Source: Tumebacillus flagellatus
GTDB taxonomy: Bacteria > Bacillota > Bacilli > Tumebacillales > Tumebacillaceae
Reading direction: 5' to 3'
Assembly (NCBI RefSeq): GCF_000714935.1
Contig: NZ_JMIR01000044.1
Span: 1-46,925, forward strand
DNA: 46,925 bases
Shown: one piece after another, positions 9,612 through 17,195 of the stretch
Numbering within the stretch: the first letter of the stretch is position 1
Layout of the letters: the number at the start of each line of letters is the position of its first letter
The notes under the pieces: model-generated
The model's input: only the letters and a program-made list of their open reading frames with translations
Databases searched by the model: none
What the model was told of the DNA's origin: nothing
Translations under genes and position numbers: made by a program

Positions 9612-10532
9612 TCAGGAGGAACTGGGTACCGGTTCGGATTGCGGCTTGTCATCGTGACCTCCGAGTTCCGCAAACAGCGTGCCGGCCAAGATCAGGAGGC
9701 AGCCGACCACTTGCTGCAGATCGAGCCGCTCGCCCGCCCAGAAGAAAGCGGTGAGGGCGGCAAACACCGGCTCCGTGGAAAAAATCAACGCGGTGCGCGT
9801 CGGGGTGGTGAACTTCTGGAACTGGTTTTGCGCCACAAACGCCACGGCGGTGGCGAGCACGGAGCAGATCAACAGCGCCCAGAGCACCCAGGGATCGAAC
9901 AGCACGTCCGGTGAGAACACGACGGAGATGTCTTCGAACAGCAAGGAACCGATCAAGTTGAACACGCCGCAGAAGAAAATTTGCAACAGCGCCAGAGTAA
10001 ACGCGTGATAGCGCGGCGCATAGCGTCCGACCAGCACGATCTGCAACGCGTAGGAGATCGCGCACAACAGCACGAGCAAATCGCCGATGTTGACGCTCAA
10101 ATCGCGGGTTAACGACAGCAGGGCGAGGCCGACTGTGGCGACTCCGGAGCCGAGCAGGGCGTTGCGCTTGAGTTTTTGCCGCAACATCCACAACGCCAGA
10201 AACGGCACGAACACGACCGACAACCCGGTGATGAAGCCCGCTTTGGACGAAGTGGTGAACTCCAAGCCGAACGTCTGGAACGCATACCCGGCAAACAGCC
10301 ACAGCCCCAAGGCCGCGCCGCTGAACCACAACCGGCGGTCGATGCCGCGCAGGGCGTCGCGGGCGAAGAAGAGCATGAACAAGAACAACAGCAACGCCGC
10401 GAACAAGAAGCGCACCGCCAGGAACGTGAACGGAGGCATGGTGTTGATCGCTTCCTTCACCAACACGAACGTGGCACCCCATACGAACGTCACGCCGAGC
10501 AGGATGGAGTCTGCCAGGATTGTTTTTTTCAT
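9612..10532 (-). CDS. EamA/DMT-family transporter
   Basis: This 306-residue protein is a ten-segment drug/metabolite transporter made of two EamA repeats. The first begins with SILLGVTFVWGATFVLVKEA and the second around residue 155 with LLVLLCAISYALQIVLVG. The C-terminal half includes the typical STEPVFAALTAFFWAGE. Family members export amino acids or metabolites, and the substrate here cannot be read from sequence. A good site, GGAGGA, lies 10 nt before the ATG. It is transcribed alone toward a shared terminator. Confidence 0.88.
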   Translation of the reverse strand: MKKTILADSILLGVTFVWGATFVLVKEAINTMPPFTFLAVRFLFAALLLFLFMLFFARDALRGIDRRLWFSGAALGLWLFAGYAFQTFGLEFTTSSKAGFITGLSVVFVPFLALWMLRQKLKRNALLGSGVATVGLALLSLTRDLSVNIGDLLVLLCAISYALQIVLVGRYAPRYHAFTLALLQIFFCGVFNLIGSLLFEDISVVFSPDVLFDPWVLWALLICSVLATAVAFVAQNQFQKFTTPTRTALIFSTEPVFAALTAFFWAGERLDLQQVVGCLLILAGTLFAELGGHDDKPQSEPVPSSS

Positions 10533-10582
10533 CGATGTTGAGTCCTCCGAAAAATATTCTGACTCATTCTTTCATAAAAGAG

Positions 10583-10610
10583 TTGTCCGCGTCAAGTCCA
10601 TGAATATACA
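10583..10610 (+). promoter_or_regulatory. Possible promoter of the 25-residue membrane peptide
   Basis: TTGTCC (10583-10588) is spaced 16 bp from TATACA (10605-10610). A start near 10617 would give a leader of about 36 nt. Moderate match only. Confidence 0.3.
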
Positions 10611-10652
10611 TGAATCGACAACGGAGCACGACTGGCGGAAGGGGGCGGTGAA

Positions 10653-10730
10653 GTGGAGGTCTTGGGCCTTCTGTTTCTGGCGTCTTTCTTGTACGTGATC
10701 GTCAAGATTTGGCAAAAGCAAGAGCAATGA
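10653..10730 (+). CDS. Small single-pass membrane peptide (25 aa)
   Basis: A GTG-initiated frame of 25 codons begins MEVLGLLFLASFLYVIVKIW and ends KQEQ. AAGGGGGCG lies a few bases upstream with good spacing, a possible promoter lies at 10583-10610, and an intrinsic hairpin begins at the stop codon. The product is one hydrophobic helix (residues 4-20) followed by a charged cytosolic tail, the typical design of small regulatory membrane peptides. No family was recognised. It is too short for usual gene finders. The function is unknown and its reality rests on the expression signals. Confidence 0.5.
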   Translation: MEVLGLLFLASFLYVIVKIWQKQEQ

Positions 10731-10774
10731 AAAACGAGGGAAACCGCGTCGGGCGGTCTCCCTCGTTTTCTCTT
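10728..10774. terminator. Bidirectional terminator-like hairpin
   Basis: A stem of GAAAAACGAGGGA-type sequence pairs across a GC-rich loop (about 10730-10749 with 10752-10770). It starts at the stop of the small peptide. On the minus strand it ends in TTTTT, suitable for terminating the gene whose stop is at 10781. Confidence 0.75.
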
Positions 10775-10780
10775 CGTGTT

Positions 10781-11089
10781 CTAAAATGTGTAGTTCCCGC
10801 CGCTCCTGCTGCCGTCCACCACAATGCCGATAATCACGATGACCGTCATCAAGATGGCGATCAAGAGCCCGATGATGCTCGTCACGAGACCGGCCACCGC
10901 CATGCCTCGCTCGCGGGATTTCATGCCGAACGAGGAGAGGATGAGTCCTGTCAAGTTGACGAGAAAACCGAAGAAAGGAATCCAGCTGAGCACCAGTCCC
11001 ACGATCCCGACAATCATGCCGGCGATGGCGAGACCGCCGCCGCCTCGTTTCTGTTCATTGGGATCTTCCATGTCGTACAAACCATTCAC
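10781..11089 (-). CDS. DUF4190-like small membrane protein
   Basis: The 102-residue protein starts with a polar, glycine-rich segment and has two to three membrane helices: LAIAGMIVGIVGLVLSWIPF, a short second segment, and LLIAILMTVIVIIGIVV near the end. The pattern GLAIAGMIVGIVGLV and repeated small residues match DUF4190-type proteins of Bacillota, whose role is unknown. The GTG at 11089 overlaps the only purine-rich stretch (GAGGTG). Initiation at a TTG three codons later or at the ATG at codon 7 is equally plausible. Confidence 0.65.
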   Translation of the reverse strand: MNGLYDMEDPNEQKRGGGGLAIAGMIVGIVGLVLSWIPFFGFLVNLTGLILSSFGMKSRERGMAVAGLVTSIIGLLIAILMTVIVIIGIVVDGSRSGGNYTF

Positions 11090-11126
11090 CTCAATTTGCT
11101 TTCGTGGATAGCTCCATTGTAATCGC

Positions 11127-11930
11127 CTAATCCTTCCATTTCAATGCGCGTTTTTCAAGCAGAGAGACGGCGTGGTACATCACGGTGGAGACGAGCAGCA
11201 CGAGGATCAGCGAAAGCATGACCAGCGTGAGGTTGAACACTTGGAACCCGTAGATGATCAGATAACCCAGACCCGCTTTGGCGACGAGGAATTCGCCGAC
11301 GACGACGCCGATCCAGGAGAGGCCGACATTGACTTTCAGCGTGGAGAGAATCGCGGGCAGGGTGGACGGAAACACGACTTTGCGAAACACTTGCCAGCGC
11401 GTGCCGCCGTACGTGCGGACGAGCTTGATCAAGTTCGGATCGACGTCGCGAAACGCCGTGTAGACGACGATGGTGGTGATCACGACCGAAATCGCCAGCG
11501 CCATCATCAAGATCGACAGAAAGCCTTGCCCGAACGCCACGATGAAGATCGGGCCGAGCGCCACTTTCGGCATCGAGTTGAAGATGACGATGTACGGATC
11601 GAGCACGCGGGCGAGAAACGGCGACGCCCAGAGCAAGATCGAAAGCAGTGTTCCGGCGATCGTGCCGAGCAGAAAACCGGCCAACGTTTCGTAGACGGTG
11701 ATCCACGTGTGATGGAGCAGCGAACCGTCGTGGAGCATGGAGAGAAATTGCGCCCAGATCTTCGAGGGCATCGAGAAGAGAAACGGGTTGATCCAGTTCA
11801 GCCGCGCTCCGATCTCCCAGACGGCGAGGAGCAAGACGGCGATCAGCACTTGGACGGCGAACACCAGCCGCGTGTCCCGACGCTGGCGGCGCAGGTAGCG
11901 GCGGTATTCGGGCGTATGCTTAGTACTCAT
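11127..11930 (-). CDS. ABC transporter permease (SsuC/ThiX type)
   Basis: This is the membrane subunit of a three-gene importer. It has 267 residues with about six membrane helices. The cytosolic loop that contacts the ATPase is VDPNLIKLVRTYGGTRWQVF, the EAA-type motif of the nitrate/sulfonate/taurine permease family. The ATG overlaps the end of the ATPase gene by 11 bases, implying translational coupling. It is the last gene of the importer operon. Related systems import aliphatic sulfonates, taurine, nitrate or thiamine pyrimidine precursors. No desulfonation or thiamine gene is nearby, so the substrate is open. Confidence 0.9.
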   Translation of the reverse strand: MSTKHTPEYRRYLRRQRRDTRLVFAVQVLIAVLLLAVWEIGARLNWINPFLFSMPSKIWAQFLSMLHDGSLLHHTWITVYETLAGFLLGTIAGTLLSILLWASPFLARVLDPYIVIFNSMPKVALGPIFIVAFGQGFLSILMMALAISVVITTIVVYTAFRDVDPNLIKLVRTYGGTRWQVFRKVVFPSTLPAILSTLKVNVGLSWIGVVVGEFLVAKAGLGYLIIYGFQVFNLTLVMLSLILVLLVSTVMYHAVSLLEKRALKWKD

Positions 11931-12684
11931 CTTGAAGATCCCCCCAAATCGTGCGGAAGAGGCTGTGGAACTCCGGCGTCTCCCGTGCCGCCAGCGGAGA
12001 GAGCGAGCGCAGCGATTCCGGGACGGAGAGCACGCGCTTGATGCGGCCGGGGCGGTTGCGGAGCACGACGATGCGGTCGCACATCGCCACCGCTTCGCCG
12101 AGGTCGTGCGTGACGAGCACGCCGGTCAGACGTCGCGCTTTCAGCGTGTCGGCGATCAGCTCTTCAAGCTGCAATTTGATCTGGTAGTCGAGGGCGGAAA
12201 ACGGTTCGTCGAGCAACACGATGCGCGGCTCCGTCAACAGCGTGCGCCCGAGCGCCACGCGCTGGCGCATGCCGCCGGAGAGTTGGTGCGGGTGTTTGTG
12301 TGCCGTGCCGGAAAGCCCGAGTTCGTCGAGCAACGCCAGCGCCCGATGTTTCAGGGCGGGGGTGACGGTGCTGGTGATTTCCGCGCCGATCAGCACGTTG
12401 TCGAGGATCGTGCGCCACGGCAACAGATAGTCCTGTTGAAACATATAGCCGCAGTCCGGCGACGGACCGGTACCTTTTTGGCCAAACACTTCGACGGTGC
12501 CGCTGGTCGGGGGGAGCAGTCCCGCCGCCAGCGAGAGCAGCGTGGATTTGCCGCAGCCGCTCGGCCCGACGAGGCCGATCAGTTCGCCTTCTTCGATGTC
12601 CAGCCAGATCTCTTGCAAGGCGGTGGTCTCGCCGGACTTGGTCATGTAGGTTTGGTTGACGCCTTCAAACGAGATGGCCGTCAT
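11920..12684 (-). CDS. ABC transporter ATP-binding protein (SsuB/ThiY-partner type)
   Basis: The ATPase powers the adjacent permease. Walker A GPSGCGKST (40-48), signature LSGGMRQR (135-142), Walker B IVLLDE (155-160) and the switch histidine in VLVTHDLGEAVAMCD are all present. Length (254 aa) is standard for the nitrate/sulfonate/taurine ATPase family. AGGTGA precedes the ATG. It is separated from the binding-protein gene by 159 bases that hold two hairpins without T tracts in the reading direction, and it overlaps the permease gene. Confidence 0.93.
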   Translation of the reverse strand: MTAISFEGVNQTYMTKSGETTALQEIWLDIEEGELIGLVGPSGCGKSTLLSLAAGLLPPTSGTVEVFGQKGTGPSPDCGYMFQQDYLLPWRTILDNVLIGAEITSTVTPALKHRALALLDELGLSGTAHKHPHQLSGGMRQRVALGRTLLTEPRIVLLDEPFSALDYQIKLQLEELIADTLKARRLTGVLVTHDLGEAVAMCDRIVVLRNRPGRIKRVLSVPESLRSLSPLAARETPEFHSLFRTIWGDLQDEY

Positions 12685-12699
12685 GATTTTTCACCTGCC

Positions 12700-12815
12700 C
12701 GAAGGAGATGGGTATAAAGAGGAGAGCGGGAGGAGAAGATAGGGATGAAAACCCATATTTCTCCTCTCCTTTTTCTTTTGAAGCCCCTGTGCGAAGTTGT
12801 GCGCAGGGGTTCTTT
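12700..12815 (-). promoter_or_regulatory. Intercistronic stem-loops between binding protein and ATPase genes
   Basis: Between the binding-protein stop (12844) and the ATPase start (12684) lie a GC-rich stem, CCCCTGYGC paired around an AACTTC-type loop (about 12783-12810), and a longer imperfect purine/pyrimidine stem (about 12717-12775). Neither ends in a T tract on the minus strand. They may therefore block 3' exonucleases and raise the level of binding-protein mRNA rather than terminate. This is inference from operon layout. Confidence 0.4.
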
Positions 12816-12843
12816 TTTGTGCCGGTTTTTTGTGACGCAGCTT

Positions 12844-13875
12844 CTAGTTTTGCTTGGCTTTTTCTGCGAAGCTTGGTTGGACGACTTTTTCATACGGGAC
12901 GTCTTGCTGGAGCTGACCGGCGTCTTTCATGATTTTTTTCATGTTGTCGAATTCCTGTTGGTCGATCAGCGTGTCGGTCGGCCAGGAATCGGATTGTTGG
13001 TAGCGTTTGATGACGTTGACGAGGATGTCTTGGTCAACGTCGGTGAAGTACGGCTTGATGACGGTTGCCGCTTCTTCGGGCGACGCCGTGTGCAAGTAGG
13101 TTTGGGCTTTTTGCACCGCGTTGGTGAATTTTTGCGCGGTTTGCGGATGAGACTTCAAATAACTGTCTTTCGCCATGAACACGGTGTACGGCAGTTTGCC
13201 GCCGTCTTGGCCGAACGACGCGACGACGCGGCCTTGGCCTTGCTTCTCCAAGAGCGACGCGGCCGGTTCAAACGCTTGGAAGAAATCGCCCGTGCCGGAC
13301 GCAAACGCCGCGGCTTGGTTGTCGAACGCGATGTTCTGGATGATCTCGTTGTCGGTCAGCGGCTTGATGCCGTGTTGCTTTTGCACGTATTCGGAGACCA
13401 TCTCCGGCATCGAACCGGCGCGGGAGCCGAGCAGCGACTTGCCTTTGAGCATAGACCAATCGAAGTTCGTGACGTTTTGGCGGGCGACGAGGAAGGAGCC
13501 GTCGCGCTGCGTGCACTGCGCAAACGAGACGAGCGCGTCCGGCGAGCCTTGCTGCTGGACGAAGATCGTGGTTTCCGCCCCGACGAGCGCGACTTCGTCT
13601 TGGCCCGCGAGCACGCGGGTCGCCGCTTTGTCGCCTCCCCAAGCGGTGTCGAGTTTGACGTCGAGCCCTTCATCGCGGAAGTAGCCTTTTTCAATCGCCA
13701 CGTATTGGGGCGCGTAGAAGATCGAACGGATCACTTCGGTCACCCGGACGGTTTCTGCTTTTTGCGCAGGGTCTGCGGTGTTTGGAGCGGTGGAACTCTC
13801 ACCTCCGCAAGCGGTCAAGGTGAACAGCATCGCGCCAAGGGACGTTGACATCGCAACTTTTTTCCAATGCAACAT
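12844..13875 (-). CDS. ABC transporter substrate-binding lipoprotein (SsuA/NMT1/THI5-like)
   Basis: The start at 13875 is chosen because AAGGGGG lies 7 nt upstream and because it yields a lipoprotein signal peptide with lipobox LTAC (Cys23). The 343 residues contain IRSIFYAPQYVAIEKGYF, the opening strand of the NMT1/SsuA fold, then a GGDKAATRVLAGQDEVALVG segment. It captures a small anionic or pyrimidine-like ligand for the permease and ATPase encoded downstream. A TTGACA-like -35 (13998-14003, minus strand) lies upstream, but its -10 is poor. No TPP, SAM or other riboswitch core was found in the leader. Confidence 0.9.
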   Translation of the reverse strand: MLHWKKVAMSTSLGAMLFTLTACGGESSTAPNTADPAQKAETVRVTEVIRSIFYAPQYVAIEKGYFRDEGLDVKLDTAWGGDKAATRVLAGQDEVALVGAETTIFVQQQGSPDALVSFAQCTQRDGSFLVARQNVTNFDWSMLKGKSLLGSRAGSMPEMVSEYVQKQHGIKPLTDNEIIQNIAFDNQAAAFASGTGDFFQAFEPAASLLEKQGQGRVVASFGQDGGKLPYTVFMAKDSYLKSHPQTAQKFTNAVQKAQTYLHTASPEEAATVIKPYFTDVDQDILVNVIKRYQQSDSWPTDTLIDQQEFDNMKKIMKDAGQLQQDVPYEKVVQPSFAEKAKQN

Positions 13876-14031
13876 GTGGTTTCCCCCTTGGAAAGTTGTG
13901 GTGGGGACTGCTGGTGGTGTTACAGGGTATGCATGGGCTTTTGCCACGGTGAATCGGGCGCTCTTCGCGATCTGTGTGTCGAGGAAAGACATACTCTTGT
14001 CAAATTTCGTCGCCTGATTCTGGACAGGCTA

Positions 14032-14040
14032 TGGTATAAT
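14032..14040 (+). promoter_or_regulatory. Extended -10 promoter of the hem operon
   Basis: TGGTATAAT (14032-14040) is a perfect -10 with a TG extension; the -35 region is weak. The leader to hemA is about 98 nt and shows no T-box or known riboswitch. A second TTGACA at 14086-14091 lacks a convincing -10. Confidence 0.55.
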
Positions 14041-14144
14041 GAATATGTTTGACCGTTCGGATTTCGTTTTTTACGCAATCTTTGCTTGACATAGAGGGCG
14101 GAAACTTTGAGATGGGTTCTGAGTAGATGGGGGAGTGAGAAGGG

Positions 14145-15680
14145 ATGTACATCATGGTCGTGGGTCTGAATTACCGTTCGGCCCCTGTCGAGATCCGCGA
14201 ACGATTCGCCCTGCAGGAATCTCAATTGGAAGAGGCGCTTTCGAAGTTGCGCGCATCGGGTGCTCTGCACGAAGTCGTGCTGGTGTCCACGTGCAACCGT
14301 ACAGAAATTTACGCGGTGGCGCAAGACCGCCAGCTCGGGGAAGACACCATTCACGGCTTCCTGTCCAAACTGTCCGGTGTGCCGCGTGAATCGTTTGTGC
14401 CGCATCTGTATCAGTACGGAGAGAATGCGGCCATTCGTCACCTGTTCCGCGTGACGGCAGGTCTGGACTCGATGGTGCTCGGGGAAACGCAAATTCTCGG
14501 ACAAGTCCGCACCGGCTTCTTGCTGTCGCAAGAGATCGGCGCGACGGGTACTGTGTTCAATAACCTGTTTAAGCGCTCCGTCACCGTGGCGAAGCGCGCG
14601 CACAACGAAACCAAGATCGGCGAGAACGCCGTGTCGGTTTCTTATGCGGCGGTGGAGCTCGCGAAGAAGATCTTCGAGTCGCTCGACCACAAGACGGTGC
14701 TCGTCATCGGGGCGGGCAAAATGTCGGAGTTGACCGCGAAACACTTGAACGCCAACGGCGCAACCCGCGTCCTCGTGGTCAACCGCACGTACCAGCGCGC
14801 CAAGGAGTTGGCCGACAAGTTCAACGGCAAAGCGCTCGACATGAACTCGCTGGACTTGGCGCTCAAGGAAGCGGACATCGTCGTGTCCTCGACGGGGGCG
14901 GACGGCTATGTCGTGACCAAAGCGCACGTCCAAGCGACGATGAAGACGCGCCGTCACCGCCCGCTGTTCTTGATCGACATCGCCGTGCCGCGCGACCTCG
15001 ACCCGGAGATGTCGAAAGTGGACAACGTGTTCCTCTACGACATTGACGACCTTGAGGGCGTCATCGCGGTGAACATGAAGGAACGCGCCAAGGAAGCGGA
15101 AAAAGTCGAAGGCATTATTGCCGAGGAAATGATCGCGTTCCGTCAATGGCAAAACGAGCAAAACGCCAAGCCGCTGATCATGAAATTGCGAGAGACGGCG
15201 ATGGCGCAACAAGCGCAACTCGTGCAGAACTTGATCAACAAAGTGCCGGGCTTGACGGAGAAGGACGTGCACACGGTCAACAAACTGACGTCGGCGATGG
15301 TCAACCAGATGATTCACGGCCCGATCAAGCATGTGAAGGAAATGGCCGCCGAGAAGGAAGCCGAGATGTACTTGGAAGTGTTCGCCCGCATCTTCGACCT
15401 TGACCTCGACGTAAGTGTCGAGCAACAGGATGCCAAGGGAGGGCGCAAGGACGCTGACCAGCAGGGTCCTTCGAACTCCGGGAGCGAGGGCGGCCAAGGA
15501 ATATCGCTGGAAACGGCAGCTGCGGCGAAAGAGTCCGCTCCGAAAGTGCAGTCGATCGGTCTGGGCGAGGGCGTCGTCACCAAGATCGCCGTCACCAAAC
15601 AACTGGAGCAAACCCGCCAAGAGGAAGCGCCGGCTGCAGCACGCACTCTCGGTCTGCGCGGACGCTGGGGAACGCACTAA
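14145..15680 (+). CDS. hemA: Glutamyl-tRNA reductase
   Basis: HemA reduces glutamyl-tRNA with NADPH to glutamate-1-semialdehyde, the committed step of the C5 haem pathway. Catalytic Cys50 lies in VSTCNRTEIYA, and the NADPH fold contains VLVIGAGKMSELTAKHL near residue 185. The dimerisation domain follows. The protein is 511 residues, about 55 longer than Bacillus HemA. The surplus is a C-terminal tail from about residue 425, rich in Gly, Gln, Ser, Ala and charged residues. GGGGGAG sits 9 nt before the ATG. It opens a seven-gene operon. Confidence 0.97.
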   Translation: MYIMVVGLNYRSAPVEIRERFALQESQLEEALSKLRASGALHEVVLVSTCNRTEIYAVAQDRQLGEDTIHGFLSKLSGVPRESFVPHLYQYGENAAIRHLFRVTAGLDSMVLGETQILGQVRTGFLLSQEIGATGTVFNNLFKRSVTVAKRAHNETKIGENAVSVSYAAVELAKKIFESLDHKTVLVIGAGKMSELTAKHLNANGATRVLVVNRTYQRAKELADKFNGKALDMNSLDLALKEADIVVSSTGADGYVVTKAHVQATMKTRRHRPLFLIDIAVPRDLDPEMSKVDNVFLYDIDDLEGVIAVNMKERAKEAEKVEGIIAEEMIAFRQWQNEQNAKPLIMKLRETAMAQQAQLVQNLINKVPGLTEKDVHTVNKLTSAMVNQMIHGPIKHVKEMAAEKEAEMYLEVFARIFDLDLDVSVEQQDAKGGRKDADQQGPSNSGSEGGQGISLETAAAAKESAPKVQSIGLGEGVVTKIAVTKQLEQTRQEEAPAAARTLGLRGRWGTH

Positions 15681-15722
15681 AGCTCCGGAAGTTTCGGTTC
15701 GTGGAAAGGAGGAACGTGCACC

Positions 15723-16544
15723 ATGCCAAGGAGTCTCTTCTTATATGACCTCATGACGTTTCTGTATGCGGTCTGCATCGTCTTGTACTTTGCCGATTTT
15801 GTTACGCACAAACGGGTTCTCAACCGCATCGCGTACGGGCTCTTAGCGATCGTATGGGGGTTGCAAACGTCCTTCTTCCTCACGAGGATGACAGAAGTGA
15901 ATTACGTGCCGCTCTTGACCACATTTGAGACCACGTTGTTTTTTTCGTGGTTGTTAATCACGTTCTCCTTGGTCATCAACTACTTCTACAAGCTCGATCT
16001 GTTTGCGTTTTTTACGAACGTGATCGGGTTTTCGATGGTCGTGTTTGACTTGTTTACCGGCGAAGGGGCTTCCAGCGTGGTCAGGGAAGGGTTGCAGGGG
16101 AACTTGCTGATCATCCACATCACGCTCGCGTTCTTGAGCTATGCGGCGTTCTCGCTGTCGTTTATCTTCTCGGTCATGTATTTGATCCAGTCGAAGATGC
16201 TCAAGGAAAAGCGGTGGAATTCGTGGTTCCGCCGGTTGCCCGCGCTCGACAAGCTCGACGCGTTCACGTACCGCTTGATCATCGTCGGCTTCCCGATGCT
16301 GCTCTTGGCGCTGATCTTGGGCGTGAACTGGTATTACAAAGTGTTTGGCTCGATCTTGGTGTTTGACGCGAAGCCGCTCGTCTCGATCGTGCTGCTCGGG
16401 TTCTATGTCGCGTGGCTGTACCTGCGCAACTCCACCGGCTGGTCCGGGCGGAAACTGGCGTGGTGGAACGTGGCGTCGTTCTCGCTGGTCGTGGTCAACT
16501 ATCTGTTTGTCGGGACGTTTTTCTCCGGCTTCCACCGTTGGTAG
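15723..16544 (+). CDS. hemX: HemX / CcsA-like cytochrome c assembly membrane protein
   Basis: This 273-residue protein has about eight membrane helices (for example LLAIVWGLQTSFFLT and LLIIHITLAFLSYAAFSLSF) and matches the CcsA/HemX family. In Bacillus, HemX lowers the amount of HemA, so its place directly behind hemA suggests the same feedback role. The tryptophan-rich WWD haem-handling motif of true cytochrome c synthases is not obvious. AAAGGAGGAAC precedes the ATG. The downstream gene starts 12 bases after the stop, and its ribosome-binding site overlaps the hemX stop codon. Confidence 0.92.
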   Translation: MPRSLFLYDLMTFLYAVCIVLYFADFVTHKRVLNRIAYGLLAIVWGLQTSFFLTRMTEVNYVPLLTTFETTLFFSWLLITFSLVINYFYKLDLFAFFTNVIGFSMVVFDLFTGEGASSVVREGLQGNLLIIHITLAFLSYAAFSLSFIFSVMYLIQSKMLKEKRWNSWFRRLPALDKLDAFTYRLIIVGFPMLLLALILGVNWYYKVFGSILVFDAKPLVSIVLLGFYVAWLYLRNSTGWSGRKLAWWNVASFSLVVVNYLFVGTFFSGFHRW

Positions 16545-16556
16545 GAGGCGCGCGGC

Positions 16557-17195
16557 ATGGCGTCCTATGGTGTTTTTTTGAATCTGACAGGACGGCGGTG
16601 TCTCGTCGTCGGTGGGGGCCCGGTGGCGGAACGCAAGATCACCGGGCTTCTCGATTGTGCGGGCGAGGTGACCGTCGTGTCGCCCGCTGTGACCGATGTC
16701 ATAGCGGCGCTCGCAGAATCTGGTAGACTCAAGTGGGAAAAGCGGGCGTACCGCACAGGGGACGCCGCTTCTTTCTTTTTGGTGATGGCTGCGACCGACT
16801 CGCGGGAGTTGAACGCCGAGGTGTACGCCGAAGCGGAGCGCGCGGGACGGCTGTGCAACGTCGTCAACGACCAAAGCCTCGGGAATTTTACGGTGCCTGC
16901 GGTTGTGCGGCGGGGCCGTTTGCAAGTGGCCGTCTCGACCGGCGGAGCGTCGCCTGCTGTTGCCAAACGCATCCGCCGGGAGTTGGAGGAACATTTTGGA
17001 GGGGAATACGCCGCTTTTTTGGATCAAATGGCAGAGATTCGCCATGACTTGCTGGGCACAGTAAGGGATGAGAAGCGGCGAACGAAGATCTTGCAGAGAT
17101 TGGCCGAATCGGAGCTTTTGACTTTGTTGCGCGAAGGGCGCGAGGAGGAAGCCCGGCGGCTGGTGGCTGACTGCATAGGAGGACAAGAGACATGA
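16557..17195 (+). CDS. Precorrin-2 dehydrogenase / sirohydrochlorin ferrochelatase-type protein
   Basis: This is the Met8p/CysG-N-type enzyme that oxidises precorrin-2 to sirohydrochlorin with NAD and may insert iron, leading to sirohaem. Of 212 residues, the N-terminal Rossmann motif VVGGGPVAERK is at 18-27. Asp105 in NVVNDQSLGNF corresponds to the catalytic aspartate, and the dimerisation signature STGGASPAVAKRIR follows. The methyltransferase that makes precorrin-2 is not in the window. TAGGAGG overlaps the hemX stop, and the gene end overlaps hemC by four bases (ATGA), so it belongs to the hem operon. Confidence 0.92.
   Translation: MASYGVFLNLTGRRCLVVGGGPVAERKITGLLDCAGEVTVVSPAVTDVIAALAESGRLKWEKRAYRTGDAASFFLVMAATDSRELNAEVYAEAERAGRLCNVVNDQSLGNFTVPAVVRRGRLQVAVSTGGASPAVAKRIRRELEEHFGGEYAAFLDQMAEIRHDLLGTVRDEKRRTKILQRLAESELLTLLREGREEEARRLVADCIGGQET

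Noticed and set aside
12708-12932. Plus-strand gene in the gap of the ABC importer
   Set aside because: The frame runs across the antisense of the binding-protein gene and the hairpins and has no recognisable protein features.
12844-13992. Binding protein starting at 13992
   Set aside because: This would place about 39 polar residues before a clear lipoprotein signal peptide. The ATG at 13875 has a proper ribosome-binding site.
13876-14030. Riboswitch (TPP, SAM or similar) in the ABC importer leader
   Set aside because: No conserved core such as CTGAGA or the SAM-I elements was found, only short imperfect pairings.
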